Positions 26,068 through 34,445 of a stretch of 46,501 nt of DNA are shown piece after piece. Numbering within the stretch: the stretch's first letter is position 1; each line of letters begins with the position of its first letter. The stretch is from Actinomycetales bacterium (GTDB lineage: Bacteria > Actinomycetota > Actinomycetes > Actinomycetales > Dermatophilaceae): positions 1 through 46,501 of the forward strand of contig JAAYCP010000062.1 of the NCBI GenBank assembly GCA_012729695.1, written 5' to 3'. The translations under genes were made by a program, and so were the position numbers. Under the pieces are notes generated by a model. The model had not been told where the DNA came from. It worked only from the letters and a program-made list of their open reading frames with translations, and searched no databases.

Positions 26068-27551
26068 CGGCCCAGTACCCCCGCGAGCAGGGCGCTCGCG
26101 TCCGCGGACGTCACCGACCACACGACGTGCGGCACCAGACCGATCGTGACAGTGGCGACGACGAGCGCTGCAAGCACGAGGCGTTCGGCACCACTGGTCT
26201 CGGTGGGCGCGGTCGGCTCGACCGGTGTCTGCGCCTCACCCACCCAGAGCAGTCGCCCGACCCGCAGGGCGTATGCGGCGGCCAGGACGGCGCCGAGCGC
26301 CGCCACGGCGGCACACACCCGGAGCAGCAGGCCCGGACCGAGTCCGCTCGTCCAGGCACCGTACACCGCGAACAGCTCGCCCCAGAACGCAGCGAGACCG
26401 GGCAGCCCGAGTCCCGCGGCCAGGCCGAGGATGAGGACGAAGCCCAGCCGGGGGGCGTGCTCGCGCAGGGCCGGCAGTGGCGCGTCGAAGCGCACCGCAC
26501 CCCAGCGGTCCTTGAGCCCGCCGATGACGACGAAGAGCAGGGCCGAGATGACGCCGTGCGCGATGTTGCCGATCAGAGCGGCCTGCAGGCCGACGACCGT
26601 CCCCGAGGCGAGACCGAGGACGACGAACCCCATGTGCGCGATGGAGGAGTAGGCGATGAGCCGCTTGGCGTCGTTCTCGACGAGGCAGACCAGGCCGGCC
26701 CAGATGATGCCGATGGTCCCGAGGACGGCGAGCGTCGGTGCCACCCGGGCGAATCCGTCGGGCACCGAGGCGATCGGGAGGCGGACCAGGCCGTAGGTCC
26801 CCATCTTGAGCAGGATCGCGGCGAGGATCACCGAGCCGCCGGTGGGTGCGGTGGCGTGCGCTGCGGGGAGCCACGTGTGCAGAGGGAAGACGGGCACCTT
26901 GACCGCGAGCCCGGTCACGAGGAGGGCGGCGACCAGGGTCTGGGTCCCCAGCGGCAGGGCCGCGCCGGCGTCGACGAGCACGTCGAAGTGGCTCGTGCCG
27001 GCGGAGCCGACGAGCACGAGGATCCCAATGAGCATGAGCACCGAGCCGCTCACCGTGAACAGGATGAAGCGCAGCCCGGCGTCCTTGCGGGCAGCCGCGT
27101 CGTGCGGGTCACCGAAGCGGTGGATGAGCAGCCACACCGGGATGAGGACCAGCTCGAAGGCGACGAAGAAGAGGATGGCGTCACGGGCGGCGAAGGTCGC
27201 GAAGGCGCCACCGGTGGCCATGAGCACCGCGCCGAGATAGAGCGACGGGGAGCCACCCGTGGGCAGGTTCGACCGGGCCAGCAGGACGACGAGCACCCCG
27301 ATCGCCGCGGTGAGCACGAGCAGCGGCGCGCTGATCCCGTCCACCCCGAGCGCCAGCCGCAGGCCCAGCACGCCGACCCACTCCCGGTCGAAGGCACTGT
27401 CGGTGACGAGAGCGGCTACGAGGAGGCCGAGGGTAGCCAGCGCGGCGACCATCCCGACGGACCAGGCACTGGTGCGCGGCAGCTGTCTCCCGGCGAGCAC
27501 CAGCCAGAGGCCGACGACGATCGGCACCGCGATCGCTGCGAGGAGCGTCAT
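26064..27551 (-). CDS. nuoM: NADH-quinone oxidoreductase subunit M
   Basis: A 495-residue antiporter-like subunit. Core motifs are VKVPVFPLHTWLPAAHATAP, with the conserved lysine and histidine of the proton path, LIAYSSIAHMGFVVLG, and GLPGLAAFWGELFAVYG. The start is ATG 27551, overlapping the nuoL stop (ATGA). The longer frame upstream lies inside nuoL and is not used. Proton translocation is the expected role. Confidence 0.94.
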   Translation of the reverse strand: MTLLAAIAVPIVVGLWLVLAGRQLPRTSAWSVGMVAALATLGLLVAALVTDSAFDREWVGVLGLRLALGVDGISAPLLVLTAAIGVLVVLLARSNLPTGGSPSLYLGAVLMATGGAFATFAARDAILFFVAFELVLIPVWLLIHRFGDPHDAAARKDAGLRFILFTVSGSVLMLIGILVLVGSAGTSHFDVLVDAGAALPLGTQTLVAALLVTGLAVKVPVFPLHTWLPAAHATAPTGGSVILAAILLKMGTYGLVRLPIASVPDGFARVAPTLAVLGTIGIIWAGLVCLVENDAKRLIAYSSIAHMGFVVLGLASGTVVGLQAALIGNIAHGVISALLFVVIGGLKDRWGAVRFDAPLPALREHAPRLGFVLILGLAAGLGLPGLAAFWGELFAVYGAWTSGLGPGLLLRVCAAVAALGAVLAAAYALRVGRLLWVGEAQTPVEPTAPTETSGAERLVLAALVVATVTIGLVPHVVWSVTSADASALLAGVLGR

Positions 27552-29485
27552 GCGCCACCCCCCAGGGTGATGACGACCCCGAGAGCGAGGAGGACGACCA
27601 GGCCGATGCCGACGAGAGCAGCAGCCGTGAGCGGCCGCGAGGTCTGCGCGTCGCCGGCGCGGTCGGAGAGACGCACTGCCTGTCGGGCGAGCGCCCGGAC
27701 CGGGGCATCGACGACCTGCGTGTCGAGGGCGCGCACCGCTCGGGCTGCAGCGAGGACCGGCGTGGCGACGAGAGCGAGATACGCCCGGTCGGCCTGGAAG
27801 CCCTGATCCCACAGTGGCTGGCGCGAGCCGAGTCGGAGCGCCAGGTCACCGTCCTTCGACAGTACCCAGGCCAGGGCGATACCGGCGAGTGCCAGGACCA
27901 GCGTGACGGTCAGCCAGAGGACCGACACGTGCGCCGGCACGCCGAGGAGGTCCTCGAAGGCCAGCAGCACGATCCCGCCGAAGGCGGTGGCGACAGTGAG
28001 CAGGACGATGACCGCTCGAGGGGTGAAGGGTGCAGCATCGAGCTTGTGCTGGGCCTCCTTGAGAGCGGCGCGGGTCGCGACGACCGCACGCAGCTCGCCG
28101 GTGGTGAGGTCCTCGTCGGCCTTCTGCTGCCCCGGCCGCACCAGGATGAGGGCGGCGCGCGTCGCATACAGGGCCGTGAGGACGACCGTGACGAGGAGGG
28201 CGACCAGGAGGAGCCCGCCGCGCGCCCCTGCCCCCGCCCCGGCGACGGTTGCGACGACGAGCTCCTTGGACCATCCCCCGACGACGAGCGGGAGTCCGGC
28301 GAGCGCGGCGAAGCCGATGACCACGGCCGCCTGGGAGAGGCGGCGGCCTGCGGTGCCCTGGAGCCGCGCGGCGAGGGTCGAGTGGATGCTGAGCGAGAGC
28401 CAGCCGATGGTGAGGAACAGCAGCGCCTTGAACAGGGCGTGGGAGTACATGTGGAACAGGGCGGCTGCCGAGCCCTCGAGGTCCGCGACCAAGGCCAGTG
28501 GAGCGAGCATGACCGCGACCTGGCTCACCGTGGACCAGGCGAGCAGCGTCTTCAGGTCGCTCTGGCCGATGGCGAGGACCGCACCGAGGATCATCGTCAC
28601 GGCGACGCTGACCGCGAGCAGCCACTGGGCGGCCGGAGCCAGAGCCAGCAGCAGGCGCAGCTGCGCAAGCACGACCGTTCCTGCGGCGACCATGGTCGCG
28701 GCGTGGATGAGGGCGGAGGCGGGCGTGGGGCCGGCCATCGCGTCGGCGAGCCAGTCCTGGAAGGGAAACTGGGCCGACTTGCCGAGCACGGCGATGACAA
28801 GGAGGGAGATCGCCAGCGTGAGGGCTGCGCCGGTGTTCGCCGACCAGTGGGTGACCACCTCGGTGTACCCGGTTGAGCGGGCGCCGGAGGCGAGGATGAC
28901 GACGCCGAGCACGAACCCCACATCGGCGAGCCGCGTGACGATGAAGGACTTGTAGGCGGCTCGCCGCGCCCGCCCGCTACGGCTCCAGTGCCCGATGAGG
29001 AGGTAGGAGCAGTACCCCATGACCTCCCACCCGACAAGGGTGAGGACGAGGTCACCGGAGTGCACGACCAGCTGCATCGCGGCGGCGAAAAGGGAGACGG
29101 TCGCGAGGAAGACCCCGAGCCGGTCGTCCTCGGCGAGGTACCAGGTCGCGAAGGCCAGGACGGCGAGGGTGACGACGGCGACGACGAGGCTGATGAGCGC
29201 GGTCCGCGAGCCCACGGCGAGGTCGAAGGGAATCGTCACCTCACCCAGTGCGATCTCCGGGATGCCGCTCGAGACGGTGAGGACCGGGACGCCCGATCCG
29301 GTCGCCGGCTCGGAGATGGTGACGAGACGGTATGCGGCGGAGACGACCGCGAGGAACCCGGCGATGACGGTGATGTCCTTGACGATGCTCCGGCGCGCCG
29401 CGGCGAGGCCGAGGAGCGCGGCCGCGAACGGGATGAGGATCGTCGCGACGATCGGCAGGTGGAGTGAGACCGAGTCCTCGATCAC
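27548..29485 (-). CDS. nuoL: NADH-quinone oxidoreductase subunit L
   Basis: A 645-residue membrane subunit, the distal antiporter-like module of complex I, whose C-terminal lateral helix runs along the membrane arm. The core is LGKSAQFPFQDWLADAMAGPTPASALIHAAT followed by LLAWSTVSQVAVML. The start is GTG 29485, overlapping the nuoK stop (GTGA). The length is normal. The C-terminal 150 residues carry the charged loop and final helices. Confidence 0.94.
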   Translation of the reverse strand: MIEDSVSLHLPIVATILIPFAAALLGLAAARRSIVKDITVIAGFLAVVSAAYRLVTISEPATGSGVPVLTVSSGIPEIALGEVTIPFDLAVGSRTALISLVVAVVTLAVLAFATWYLAEDDRLGVFLATVSLFAAAMQLVVHSGDLVLTLVGWEVMGYCSYLLIGHWSRSGRARRAAYKSFIVTRLADVGFVLGVVILASGARSTGYTEVVTHWSANTGAALTLAISLLVIAVLGKSAQFPFQDWLADAMAGPTPASALIHAATMVAAGTVVLAQLRLLLALAPAAQWLLAVSVAVTMILGAVLAIGQSDLKTLLAWSTVSQVAVMLAPLALVADLEGSAAALFHMYSHALFKALLFLTIGWLSLSIHSTLAARLQGTAGRRLSQAAVVIGFAALAGLPLVVGGWSKELVVATVAGAGAGARGGLLLVALLVTVVLTALYATRAALILVRPGQQKADEDLTTGELRAVVATRAALKEAQHKLDAAPFTPRAVIVLLTVATAFGGIVLLAFEDLLGVPAHVSVLWLTVTLVLALAGIALAWVLSKDGDLALRLGSRQPLWDQGFQADRAYLALVATPVLAAARAVRALDTQVVDAPVRALARQAVRLSDRAGDAQTSRPLTAAALVGIGLVVLLALGVVITLGGGA

Positions 29486-29778
29486 CGGCCCCTCCCGAAG
29501 AGGTCGATCTCGCCCCGGAACCGGAACACCCCGAGGATCACTGCGAGGGCCACCGCGACCTCGGCCGCGGCGATGGTGATGACGAAGAGGGAGAGCACCG
29601 TCCCGCCGCTCCACTGGTCCTGGCCGGCGGCTGCTGTGGAGACGAGCAGCACGAGAGCGCCACCGAGGATGAGCTCGACCCCGATGAGCATGAGGACCGC
29701 GTTGCGACGCGACAGCGCGCCGTAGACGCCGATCCCGACGAGAAGGGCGGCGAGGACGTAGGGACCGAGCAGGCTCAC
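29482..29778 (-). CDS. nuoK: NADH-quinone oxidoreductase subunit K
   Basis: A 98-residue subunit with three transmembrane segments. The conserved membrane glutamates are present: one in LMLIGVELILGGALVLLV and another in TIAAAEVAVALAVIL. Start GTG 29778 overlaps the nuoJ stop (GTGA), following the overlap rule seen throughout the operon. Longer upstream frames lie within nuoJ. Confidence 0.93.
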   Translation of the reverse strand: MSLLGPYVLAALLVGIGVYGALSRRNAVLMLIGVELILGGALVLLVSTAAAGQDQWSGGTVLSLFVITIAAAEVAVALAVILGVFRFRGEIDLFGRGR

Positions 29779-30338
29779 GCCTCTGCCTCCCCGAGAAGCG
29801 GCGCGTCCGTCGACGAGGCGTGTGCCGGAGCAGTGTCCTCGCTCGGCCGATCCATCCGCGAGACGGCGAACGCCGCGACGAGCGCGCTCAGCAACAGGAC
29901 CGAGAGGAGCTCGAACGGCCAGACCCACACCCCGAAGAGGTCACGGGCCATCACCTCGGTGCTCGTGACCGTCCGCTCCGGCAGGACCGCGACGACGGGG
30001 ACGAGCACGGCGAGGAGGAGCGCCGCTGACGCCGCACCGAGCACGGCGGCGAGCACGCGACGTCGGGGACCGACGCTGACCTCTGTCTGCGCGGCGATCG
30101 GGCTGCGCGTGAGCATGAGGGCGAAGAGGACGAGGACAACGATCGCCCCGACGTAGATGAGGACCTGGACCAGCGCGACGAACTCGGCCCCCATGACGAG
30201 GAAGCAGCCCGCGAGCGCGCCGAGCGACACGACGAGCCAGAGTGCGGCGTGCACGACGCGCGTCGTCGTGACCGCGAGCAGGCCGCAGACGACAGCGATG
30301 AGCCCGAAGGTCGCGAAGGCGAGATCGAGCCCGGTCAC
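29775..30338 (-). CDS. nuoJ: NADH-quinone oxidoreductase subunit J
   Basis: A 187-residue subunit with five hydrophobic segments. The family hallmark [25 protein letters not shown] is visible at about residues 52-76 (read in two adjoining segments, [14 protein letters not shown] and [11 protein letters not shown]). GTG 30338 overlaps the nuoI stop (GTGA). The C-terminal tail of about 25 residues is hydrophilic. Confidence 0.92.
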   Translation of the reverse strand: MTGLDLAFATFGLIAVVCGLLAVTTTRVVHAALWLVVSLGALAGCFLVMGAEFVALVQVLIYVGAIVVLVLFALMLTRSPIAAQTEVSVGPRRRVLAAVLGAASAALLLAVLVPVVAVLPERTVTSTEVMARDLFGVWVWPFELLSVLLLSALVAAFAVSRMDRPSEDTAPAHASSTDAPLLGEAEA

Positions 30339-30979
30339 TCGCTCTCCTCCGCCGCGCCGGTTGGTCTGGGGGCACGTGGCTCGCGCGGAGTTCGGGGCGC
30401 CCGGGGAGTGGCGGAGGCTTCACGAGCAACACGGGGCGGCTTGTTCGCCGCAACGACCTCGGCCGGGTCGGCGGCCCGCTCGTCGAGCGCCGGAGGCGGC
30501 GGGACGGTCGCCATCCACTCGCCGAGCCGGCCCTTCTCGTGGAGGAGGTCGCGGATGTCGAGCTCGGCGTACTCGAACTGGGGTGACCAGAACAGGGCGT
30601 CGAACGGGCACACCTCGACGCAGATCCCGCAGTACATACACAGCGAGAAGTCGATCGCGAAGCGGTCGAGGACGTTGCGCTGCCGGTCCCGACCACCCTC
30701 GGTCGTCGCCGGGATCGTCTCCTTGTGGCTGTCGATGTAGATGCACCAGTCGGGGCACTCCCGGGCGCACAGCATGCAGCTCGTGCAGTTCTCCTCGCGC
30801 AGGGCGATGACGCCGCGCGAGCGGGGTGGGAGGTTGGGCCGCTCGTCGGGGTACTGCTGGGTGTGGGCTCCGCGGACCATCACCTTCGCGGTCGTGCGCA
30901 TCCCGGCGAGCAGACCCTTGGCTGCGCTGAAGGGGTTGCGTGACGACGCCTGCTCCGCAGGCTTCCTCGGCTCACTCAT
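30335..30979 (-). CDS. nuoI: NADH-quinone oxidoreductase subunit I (2x 4Fe-4S) with an Arg/Pro-rich tail
   Basis: A 214-residue ferredoxin-type subunit that carries clusters N6a and N6b toward the quinone site. Two cluster motifs are intact: C65, C68, C71, C75 ([12 protein letters not shown]) and C114, C117, C120, C124 ([12 protein letters not shown]). After about residue 180 comes a low-complexity tail rich in Pro, Arg and Ala ([15 protein letters not shown]) that ends acidic; standard NuoI proteins lack it. ATG 30979 overlaps the nuoH stop (ATGA). Confidence 0.94.
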   Translation of the reverse strand: MSEPRKPAEQASSRNPFSAAKGLLAGMRTTAKVMVRGAHTQQYPDERPNLPPRSRGVIALREENCTSCMLCARECPDWCIYIDSHKETIPATTEGGRDRQRNVLDRFAIDFSLCMYCGICVEVCPFDALFWSPQFEYAELDIRDLLHEKGRLGEWMATVPPPPALDERAADPAEVVAANKPPRVAREASATPRAPRTPREPRAPRPTGAAEESE

Positions 30980-31929
30980 CGGCTCACCACCACGACCGCG
31001 GTCAGCGCGAGCTGTCCGAGCGCGACCGGGACGAGTCCCAGCCAGGCCAGCCGCTGGAGCTGGTCGGCGCGCACCCGCGGCCAGGCCACGCGCATCCAGA
31101 TGATGAGGAAGGCGATGGGCAGCCCCTTGAGGGCAGTCCACAAGAAGCCGAGGTATGCGTCGCCCGGCCCCCGCCAGCCGCCGAGGAAGAGGACGGCGAA
31201 GAGGAGCGAGAACAGCACGATCCCGGCGTACTCGGCGAGCAGGAAGAACGCGAACCGCAGACCGCCGTACTCGGTGAACGGTCCCATGACGATCTCGGAG
31301 TCGGCGATCGGGGTGTCGAAGGGCGGTCGGTTCAGCTCGGCGACCGCAGCGCAGAGGAAGACCAGCGCCGCGGGCAGCTGCCAGAGCAACCAGGCCGGCG
31401 ACCAGGCCTCGATGATCCCGGTGAGGTTGAGAGTGCCGGCCGCGAGGCATACCGAGGCCACCGAGAGGACGAGCGGCAGCTCGTAGGCAAGCAGCTGGGC
31501 AGCCGAGCGCATCGCGCCGATGAGGGAGTACTTGTTCGCGCTCGCCCAGCCTCCGATGAGCATGCCGAGGACGCTGATGCCGCTCGCGACGAGGACGAGG
31601 AGGGCGCTCGCCGGAACCTCGGCGCCGACCCAGCCGGGGTGGACCGGCACGACCGCCATGGCAACGAGGTAGGGCACCAGGGCGATGGCGGGGGCGATCC
31701 GGTAGAGCCAGCGGTCGGCGGCGGCCGGTGTGAGGTCTTCCTTCTGGAGGAACTTCACCCCGTCGGCGATGAGCTGCGCCCAGCCGTGGTAGCCACCGGC
31801 ATACATCGGGCCGAGGCGCCCCTGCATGTGCCCCATGACCTTGTGCTCCATCTGGCCGACGAGCAGTGGCAGGACGAGGAAGGCGGCCAGCACTGCGGCA
31901 CTCCGCAGGACGATCTCGAGGGCGCTCAC
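30976..31929 (-). CDS. nuoH: NADH-quinone oxidoreductase subunit H
   Basis: A 317-residue membrane subunit that forms part of the quinone chamber. Family segments are [47 protein letters not shown], and the E-rich loop [19 protein letters not shown]. Start GTG 31929 is chosen for its GTGA overlap with the nuoC stop, matching every other junction in the run; GTG 31941 is a slightly longer alternative. Confidence 0.94.
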   Translation of the reverse strand: MSALEIVLRSAAVLAAFLVLPLLVGQMEHKVMGHMQGRLGPMYAGGYHGWAQLIADGVKFLQKEDLTPAAADRWLYRIAPAIALVPYLVAMAVVPVHPGWVGAEVPASALLVLVASGISVLGMLIGGWASANKYSLIGAMRSAAQLLAYELPLVLSVASVCLAAGTLNLTGIIEAWSPAWLLWQLPAALVFLCAAVAELNRPPFDTPIADSEIVMGPFTEYGGLRFAFFLLAEYAGIVLFSLLFAVLFLGGWRGPGDAYLGFLWTALKGLPIAFLIIWMRVAWPRVRADQLQRLAWLGLVPVALGQLALTAVVVVSR

Positions 31930-32456
31930 CGCGGCCCCCACTCAGGCGGGGGCACGCCGGGGGCCTGGACGCGACGCCGGCTCGGCGACTTGGCACTGTC
32001 GTGACCCTCGCCGGGCTCTTTGCCTCCAGGCCAGGTCTTCGACGCCCTCGCAGCCAGCTGGAAGCTCTTGCGCAGTGGGTGTCCCTCGAAGCCGTCCGGG
32101 AGGAGCAGGGGGCGCAGGCCCTGACCGGTGTCGTCGGTGAACCCGTCGAACCCGATGCCGAACATCTCCGCGGTCTCGCGCTCGTGGAACGCGAAGCCGG
32201 CACGTAGCGGGGTCAGGCTGTGCAGGCTTCCGCCGTCAGGGACGCGGGTCGTCAGGCGGACACCCCTTGCGTCTCCGGGTGTGCTCAGGTCGAGGAGCCG
32301 GACGACGATGTCGAAGCCGGGCGAGTCGTCCTCATCGAGGTAGGTCCGGTCGACCGCCGTGAGCCAGTCGACGAAGGTGAAGCCCTCCTCGATCGCCGCC
32401 TCGACCTGGGCACGCCACTCCCGCGGCGCCACGTCGCGGGTGAGGTCCTCGGCCAC
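31926..32456 (-). CDS. nuoC: NADH-quinone oxidoreductase subunit C
   Basis: A 176-residue 30-kDa-type subunit of the peripheral arm. The signature [16 protein letters not shown] is near residues 88-103, and [17 protein letters not shown] closes the domain. The last 35 residues are a Pro/Lys-rich tail that does not belong to NuoD. A C-D fusion is therefore excluded: the next gene is nuoH directly, and no NuoD follows. The GTG start at 32456 has TAGGCT 6 bp upstream, predicting a leaderless mRNA for the nuoC-N operon. Confidence 0.92.
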   Translation of the reverse strand: MAEDLTRDVAPREWRAQVEAAIEEGFTFVDWLTAVDRTYLDEDDSPGFDIVVRLLDLSTPGDARGVRLTTRVPDGGSLHSLTPLRAGFAFHERETAEMFGIGFDGFTDDTGQGLRPLLLPDGFEGHPLRKSFQLAARASKTWPGGKEPGEGHDSAKSPSRRRVQAPGVPPPEWGPR

Positions 32457-32462
32457 GTCGGC

Positions 32463-32468
32463 AGCCTA
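32463..32468 (-). promoter_or_regulatory. -10 box (TAGGCT) for the nuoC-N operon
   Basis: TAGGCT on the minus strand ends 6 bp before GTG 32456. The identical hexamer precedes nuoA, so both halves of the split complex I locus may share the same promoter class. Confidence 0.5.
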
Positions 32469-32556
32469 TCCGTAGCACCGGCCCGGAGCGGGGAGGAAGC
32501 CACCCGGAGATCCCCGGCCCGCGGCAATTGCGCTGGCGGGTGTCAGTGGACGCGAC

Positions 32557-32562
32557 TAGCGT
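32557..32562 (+). promoter_or_regulatory. -10 box (TAGCGT) for the gene at 32571
   Basis: TAGCGT ends 8 bp before ATG 32571, giving a leaderless or nearly leaderless transcript divergent from nuoC. Confidence 0.45.
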
Positions 32563-32570
32563 GGAACGAC

Positions 32571-33374
32571 ATGGACAGACTCGCCATCATCGCCCGTGAA
32601 GCAGACCGGTTCGCCGCAGTGCTCGCCGACTGCGACCCGAACGCCCAGTGCCCGACGTGCCCGGACTGGACGGCTCAGGACCTGCTGTGGCACCTCACCG
32701 ACGTGCACCAGTTCTGGTCGCGCGTCCTCGGCGAGGACATCCGCACCGATGAGGCGGCCGACGCGCTCGAGCAGAACCCACCCGAGCGTCCGGCGGACGT
32801 CCGCGGCATCCTCGGGATGCGGGAGAACGCCACCCTCCGCCTGCTGGAGCAGCTCACGGATCTCGGGGACGACGAGCCCAGATGGTCGTGGTTCCCCGCA
32901 GACCAGACGGTCGGGTTCACTCGCCGGATGCAGACCTACGAGGCGACGATGCACCGGGTGGACGCCGAGCTCACCGCCGGCAAGGAGGTCTCGCCCATCG
33001 CTCCCGACGTCGCGAAGGGAGCGGTCGACCACTGTGTCGACGTCATGTGGGAGGCCATCGGCGCCTGGCTGCCGGACGGGTTCGAGGACGAGAGCCTGGC
33101 CATCGTCGAGCTCGTCGCCTCCGACACCGGAGACCGGTGGCTGCTCGACATCGGCCACTTCTCCGGCGTGGGCGCCTCCTCGGGCAAGCCGTTCGACTAC
33201 GCGCGGGCCAGGCGTGCCCCAGAGGGCAGCGAGCCGACGGGCACGGTCACCGGCACGGTCGAGCAGCTCGCGCTGTGGGCCTGGGGACGAGCACCGGTCG
33301 ATAGCGTCGAGCTCACCGGCTCGGACGACGCCGTGGCGGCCACGCGTCGCCTCATCGAGCAGGGCATCCAGTAG
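32571..33374 (+). CDS. Maleylpyruvate isomerase / DinB-like family protein inserted within the nuo locus
   Basis: A 267-residue protein with the N-terminal DinB-like metal-binding bundle typical of the actinobacterial maleylpyruvate isomerase group: CPTCPDWTAQDLLWHLTDVHQFW at about residues 27-49, with candidate metal-ligand histidines, and YEATMHRVDAE further on. The C-terminal domain has the GTVEQLALWAWGR segment common to this group. Some members use mycothiol; most are uncharacterised. It is read opposite to the nuo genes and lies exactly between nuoB and nuoC. A related protein is encoded at 34446, just beyond nuoA. Confidence 0.8.
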   Translation: MDRLAIIAREADRFAAVLADCDPNAQCPTCPDWTAQDLLWHLTDVHQFWSRVLGEDIRTDEAADALEQNPPERPADVRGILGMRENATLRLLEQLTDLGDDEPRWSWFPADQTVGFTRRMQTYEATMHRVDAELTAGKEVSPIAPDVAKGAVDHCVDVMWEAIGAWLPDGFEDESLAIVELVASDTGDRWLLDIGHFSGVGASSGKPFDYARARRAPEGSEPTGTVTGTVEQLALWAWGRAPVDSVELTGSDDAVAATRRLIEQGIQ

Positions 33375-33411
33375 CGCCGGGGAGTCTCCGAAGCCAGAGC
33401 TCGTGTGGAGG

Positions 33412-33434
33412 ACTGCTGCCGTCAGGGCAGCAGT
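33412..33434. terminator. Hairpin between convergent genes (32571 gene and nuoB)
   Basis: ACTGCTGCC and GGCAGCAGT form a perfect 9-bp stem with loop GTCAG, flanked by GGAG and CTCC that can extend it. It lies between the stops of two convergent genes and suits bidirectional termination of the nuoA-B transcript and the plus-strand gene. Confidence 0.65.
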
Positions 33435-33465
33435 GATTCTCCTCGCGAGGTACCGGCGCGCCGCC

Positions 33466-34044
33466 TCAGGGGGTGCCGGCGGGCGGCTTGACCAGACCCC
33501 TCGTCAAGTCAGCGGTGTTCGCGAGCCGGTGCCCCGCATACCTCCTGCGGATCGACTGCCCGACCGACTCGTCGGCGATCTTCTCCTGGAGCTTGATGAT
33601 CCCGTGCAGGAGCGCTTCCGGCCGCGGTGGGCACCCGGGCACGTAGACGTCCACGGGGATGATGGTGTCGACGCCCTTGGTGACCGAGTACGAGTCCCAG
33701 TACGGCCCACCGGAGTTGGAGCAGGCGCCGAAGGAGATGACGTACTTCGGCTCGGGCATCTGGTCGTAGAGGCGGCGGATCGCCGGAGCCATCTTGTCGG
33801 TGACGGTGCCGGAGACGACCATCAGGTCGGCCTGCCGCGGACCGGGCGCGAACGGGATGACGCCGAGGCGGATGAAGTCGTGCCGGGCCATCGAGGCGGC
33901 GATGAACTCGATGGCGCAGCAGGCGAGTCCGAAGTTGAACACCCACAGCGAGTAGCGCCGGCCCCAGTTGAGCACGACCTTCAGCGGAGTGGGTGCGTGC
34001 TCGGCGACCGGTCCGACCCGCGGCATCCCCAGTGCGGTCCGCAT
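33466..34044 (-). CDS. nuoB: NADH-quinone oxidoreductase subunit B
   Basis: A 192-residue subunit that holds cluster N2, the last iron-sulphur centre before quinone. All four ligands are present: C42 and C43 (ACCAIEF), C108 (FGACSNSGG) and C138 (VPGCPPRP). ATG 34044 is preferred because GAGGTGG lies at good spacing and it overlaps the nuoA stop as TGATG; GTG 34053 is a longer alternative without a clear ribosome site. It is separated from nuoC by the opposed gene at 32571. Confidence 0.93.
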   Translation of the reverse strand: MRTALGMPRVGPVAEHAPTPLKVVLNWGRRYSLWVFNFGLACCAIEFIAASMARHDFIRLGVIPFAPGPRQADLMVVSGTVTDKMAPAIRRLYDQMPEPKYVISFGACSNSGGPYWDSYSVTKGVDTIIPVDVYVPGCPPRPEALLHGIIKLQEKIADESVGQSIRRRYAGHRLANTADLTRGLVKPPAGTP

Positions 34045-34403
34045 CAGATCCACCTCAGCAGACCGCGGCGAGCGGCGTGCACGAGACCGAGCAGGACGAT
34101 ACCGATGAAGACGGCGATCTCCACAAGCGAGGCCACACCCAGGTCCGGGGAGGAGAGCACGAAGGCCCAGGGGAACAGATAGACGGCGTCGACCGCGAAG
34201 ATGACGTAGAGGAACGCGAAGATGAAGTAGCGGACCTGCGTCTGGGCCCAGCCACCCCCGACCGGGTCGACGCCGGACTCGTAGGTCGTCAGGGTCACCG
34301 GCCGTCCCACCGTGGGCGCGACCAGCGAGCGCACGGCCATCGCCACGACGAAGAGCAGCACCCCCGCGAGGGTCACCGACGCGACGATCACGTAGCCCGA
34401 CAC
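34044..34403 (-). CDS. nuoA: NADH-quinone oxidoreductase subunit A
   Basis: A 119-residue subunit with three transmembrane segments. The family motif [22 protein letters not shown] is near residues 35-56, followed by [20 protein letters not shown]. The GTG start at 34403 is supported by TAGGCT 7 bp upstream; GTG five codons in is an alternative. nuoA and nuoB form a two-gene unit, whereas C to N are transcribed separately. Its promoter lies back to back with that of the gene at 34446, only 42 bp away. Confidence 0.92.
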   Translation of the reverse strand: MSGYVIVASVTLAGVLLFVVAMAVRSLVAPTVGRPVTLTTYESGVDPVGGGWAQTQVRYFIFAFLYVIFAVDAVYLFPWAFVLSSPDLGVASLVEIAVFIGIVLLGLVHAARRGLLRWI

Positions 34404-34410
34404 GCTGGTC

Positions 34411-34416
34411 AGCCTA
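34411..34416 (-). promoter_or_regulatory. -10 box (TAGGCT) for nuoAB
   Basis: TAGGCT on the minus strand ends 7 bp before GTG 34403. The same six positions would hold the -35 element of the opposed promoter at 34434. Confidence 0.5.
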
Positions 34417-34433
34417 ACGTCTGTGGCCCCCCG

Positions 34434-34439
34434 TAGCCT
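34434..34439 (+). promoter_or_regulatory. -10 box (TAGCCT) for the gene at 34446
   Basis: TAGCCT ends 6 bp before ATG 34446 and overlaps the expected -35 position of the divergent nuoA promoter. Confidence 0.5.
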
Positions 34440-34445
34440 GGATCC

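Noticed and set aside
24550..27806. Long plus-strand frames (700 and 559 codons) opposite nuoN and nuoM
   Set aside because: Their composition is that of an antisense shadow, and the minus-strand nuo genes are unmistakable.
31926..32456. NuoC as a NuoC-NuoD fusion
   Set aside because: The frame is only 176 codons and ends in a low-complexity tail after the NuoC domain; no NuoD motif is present.
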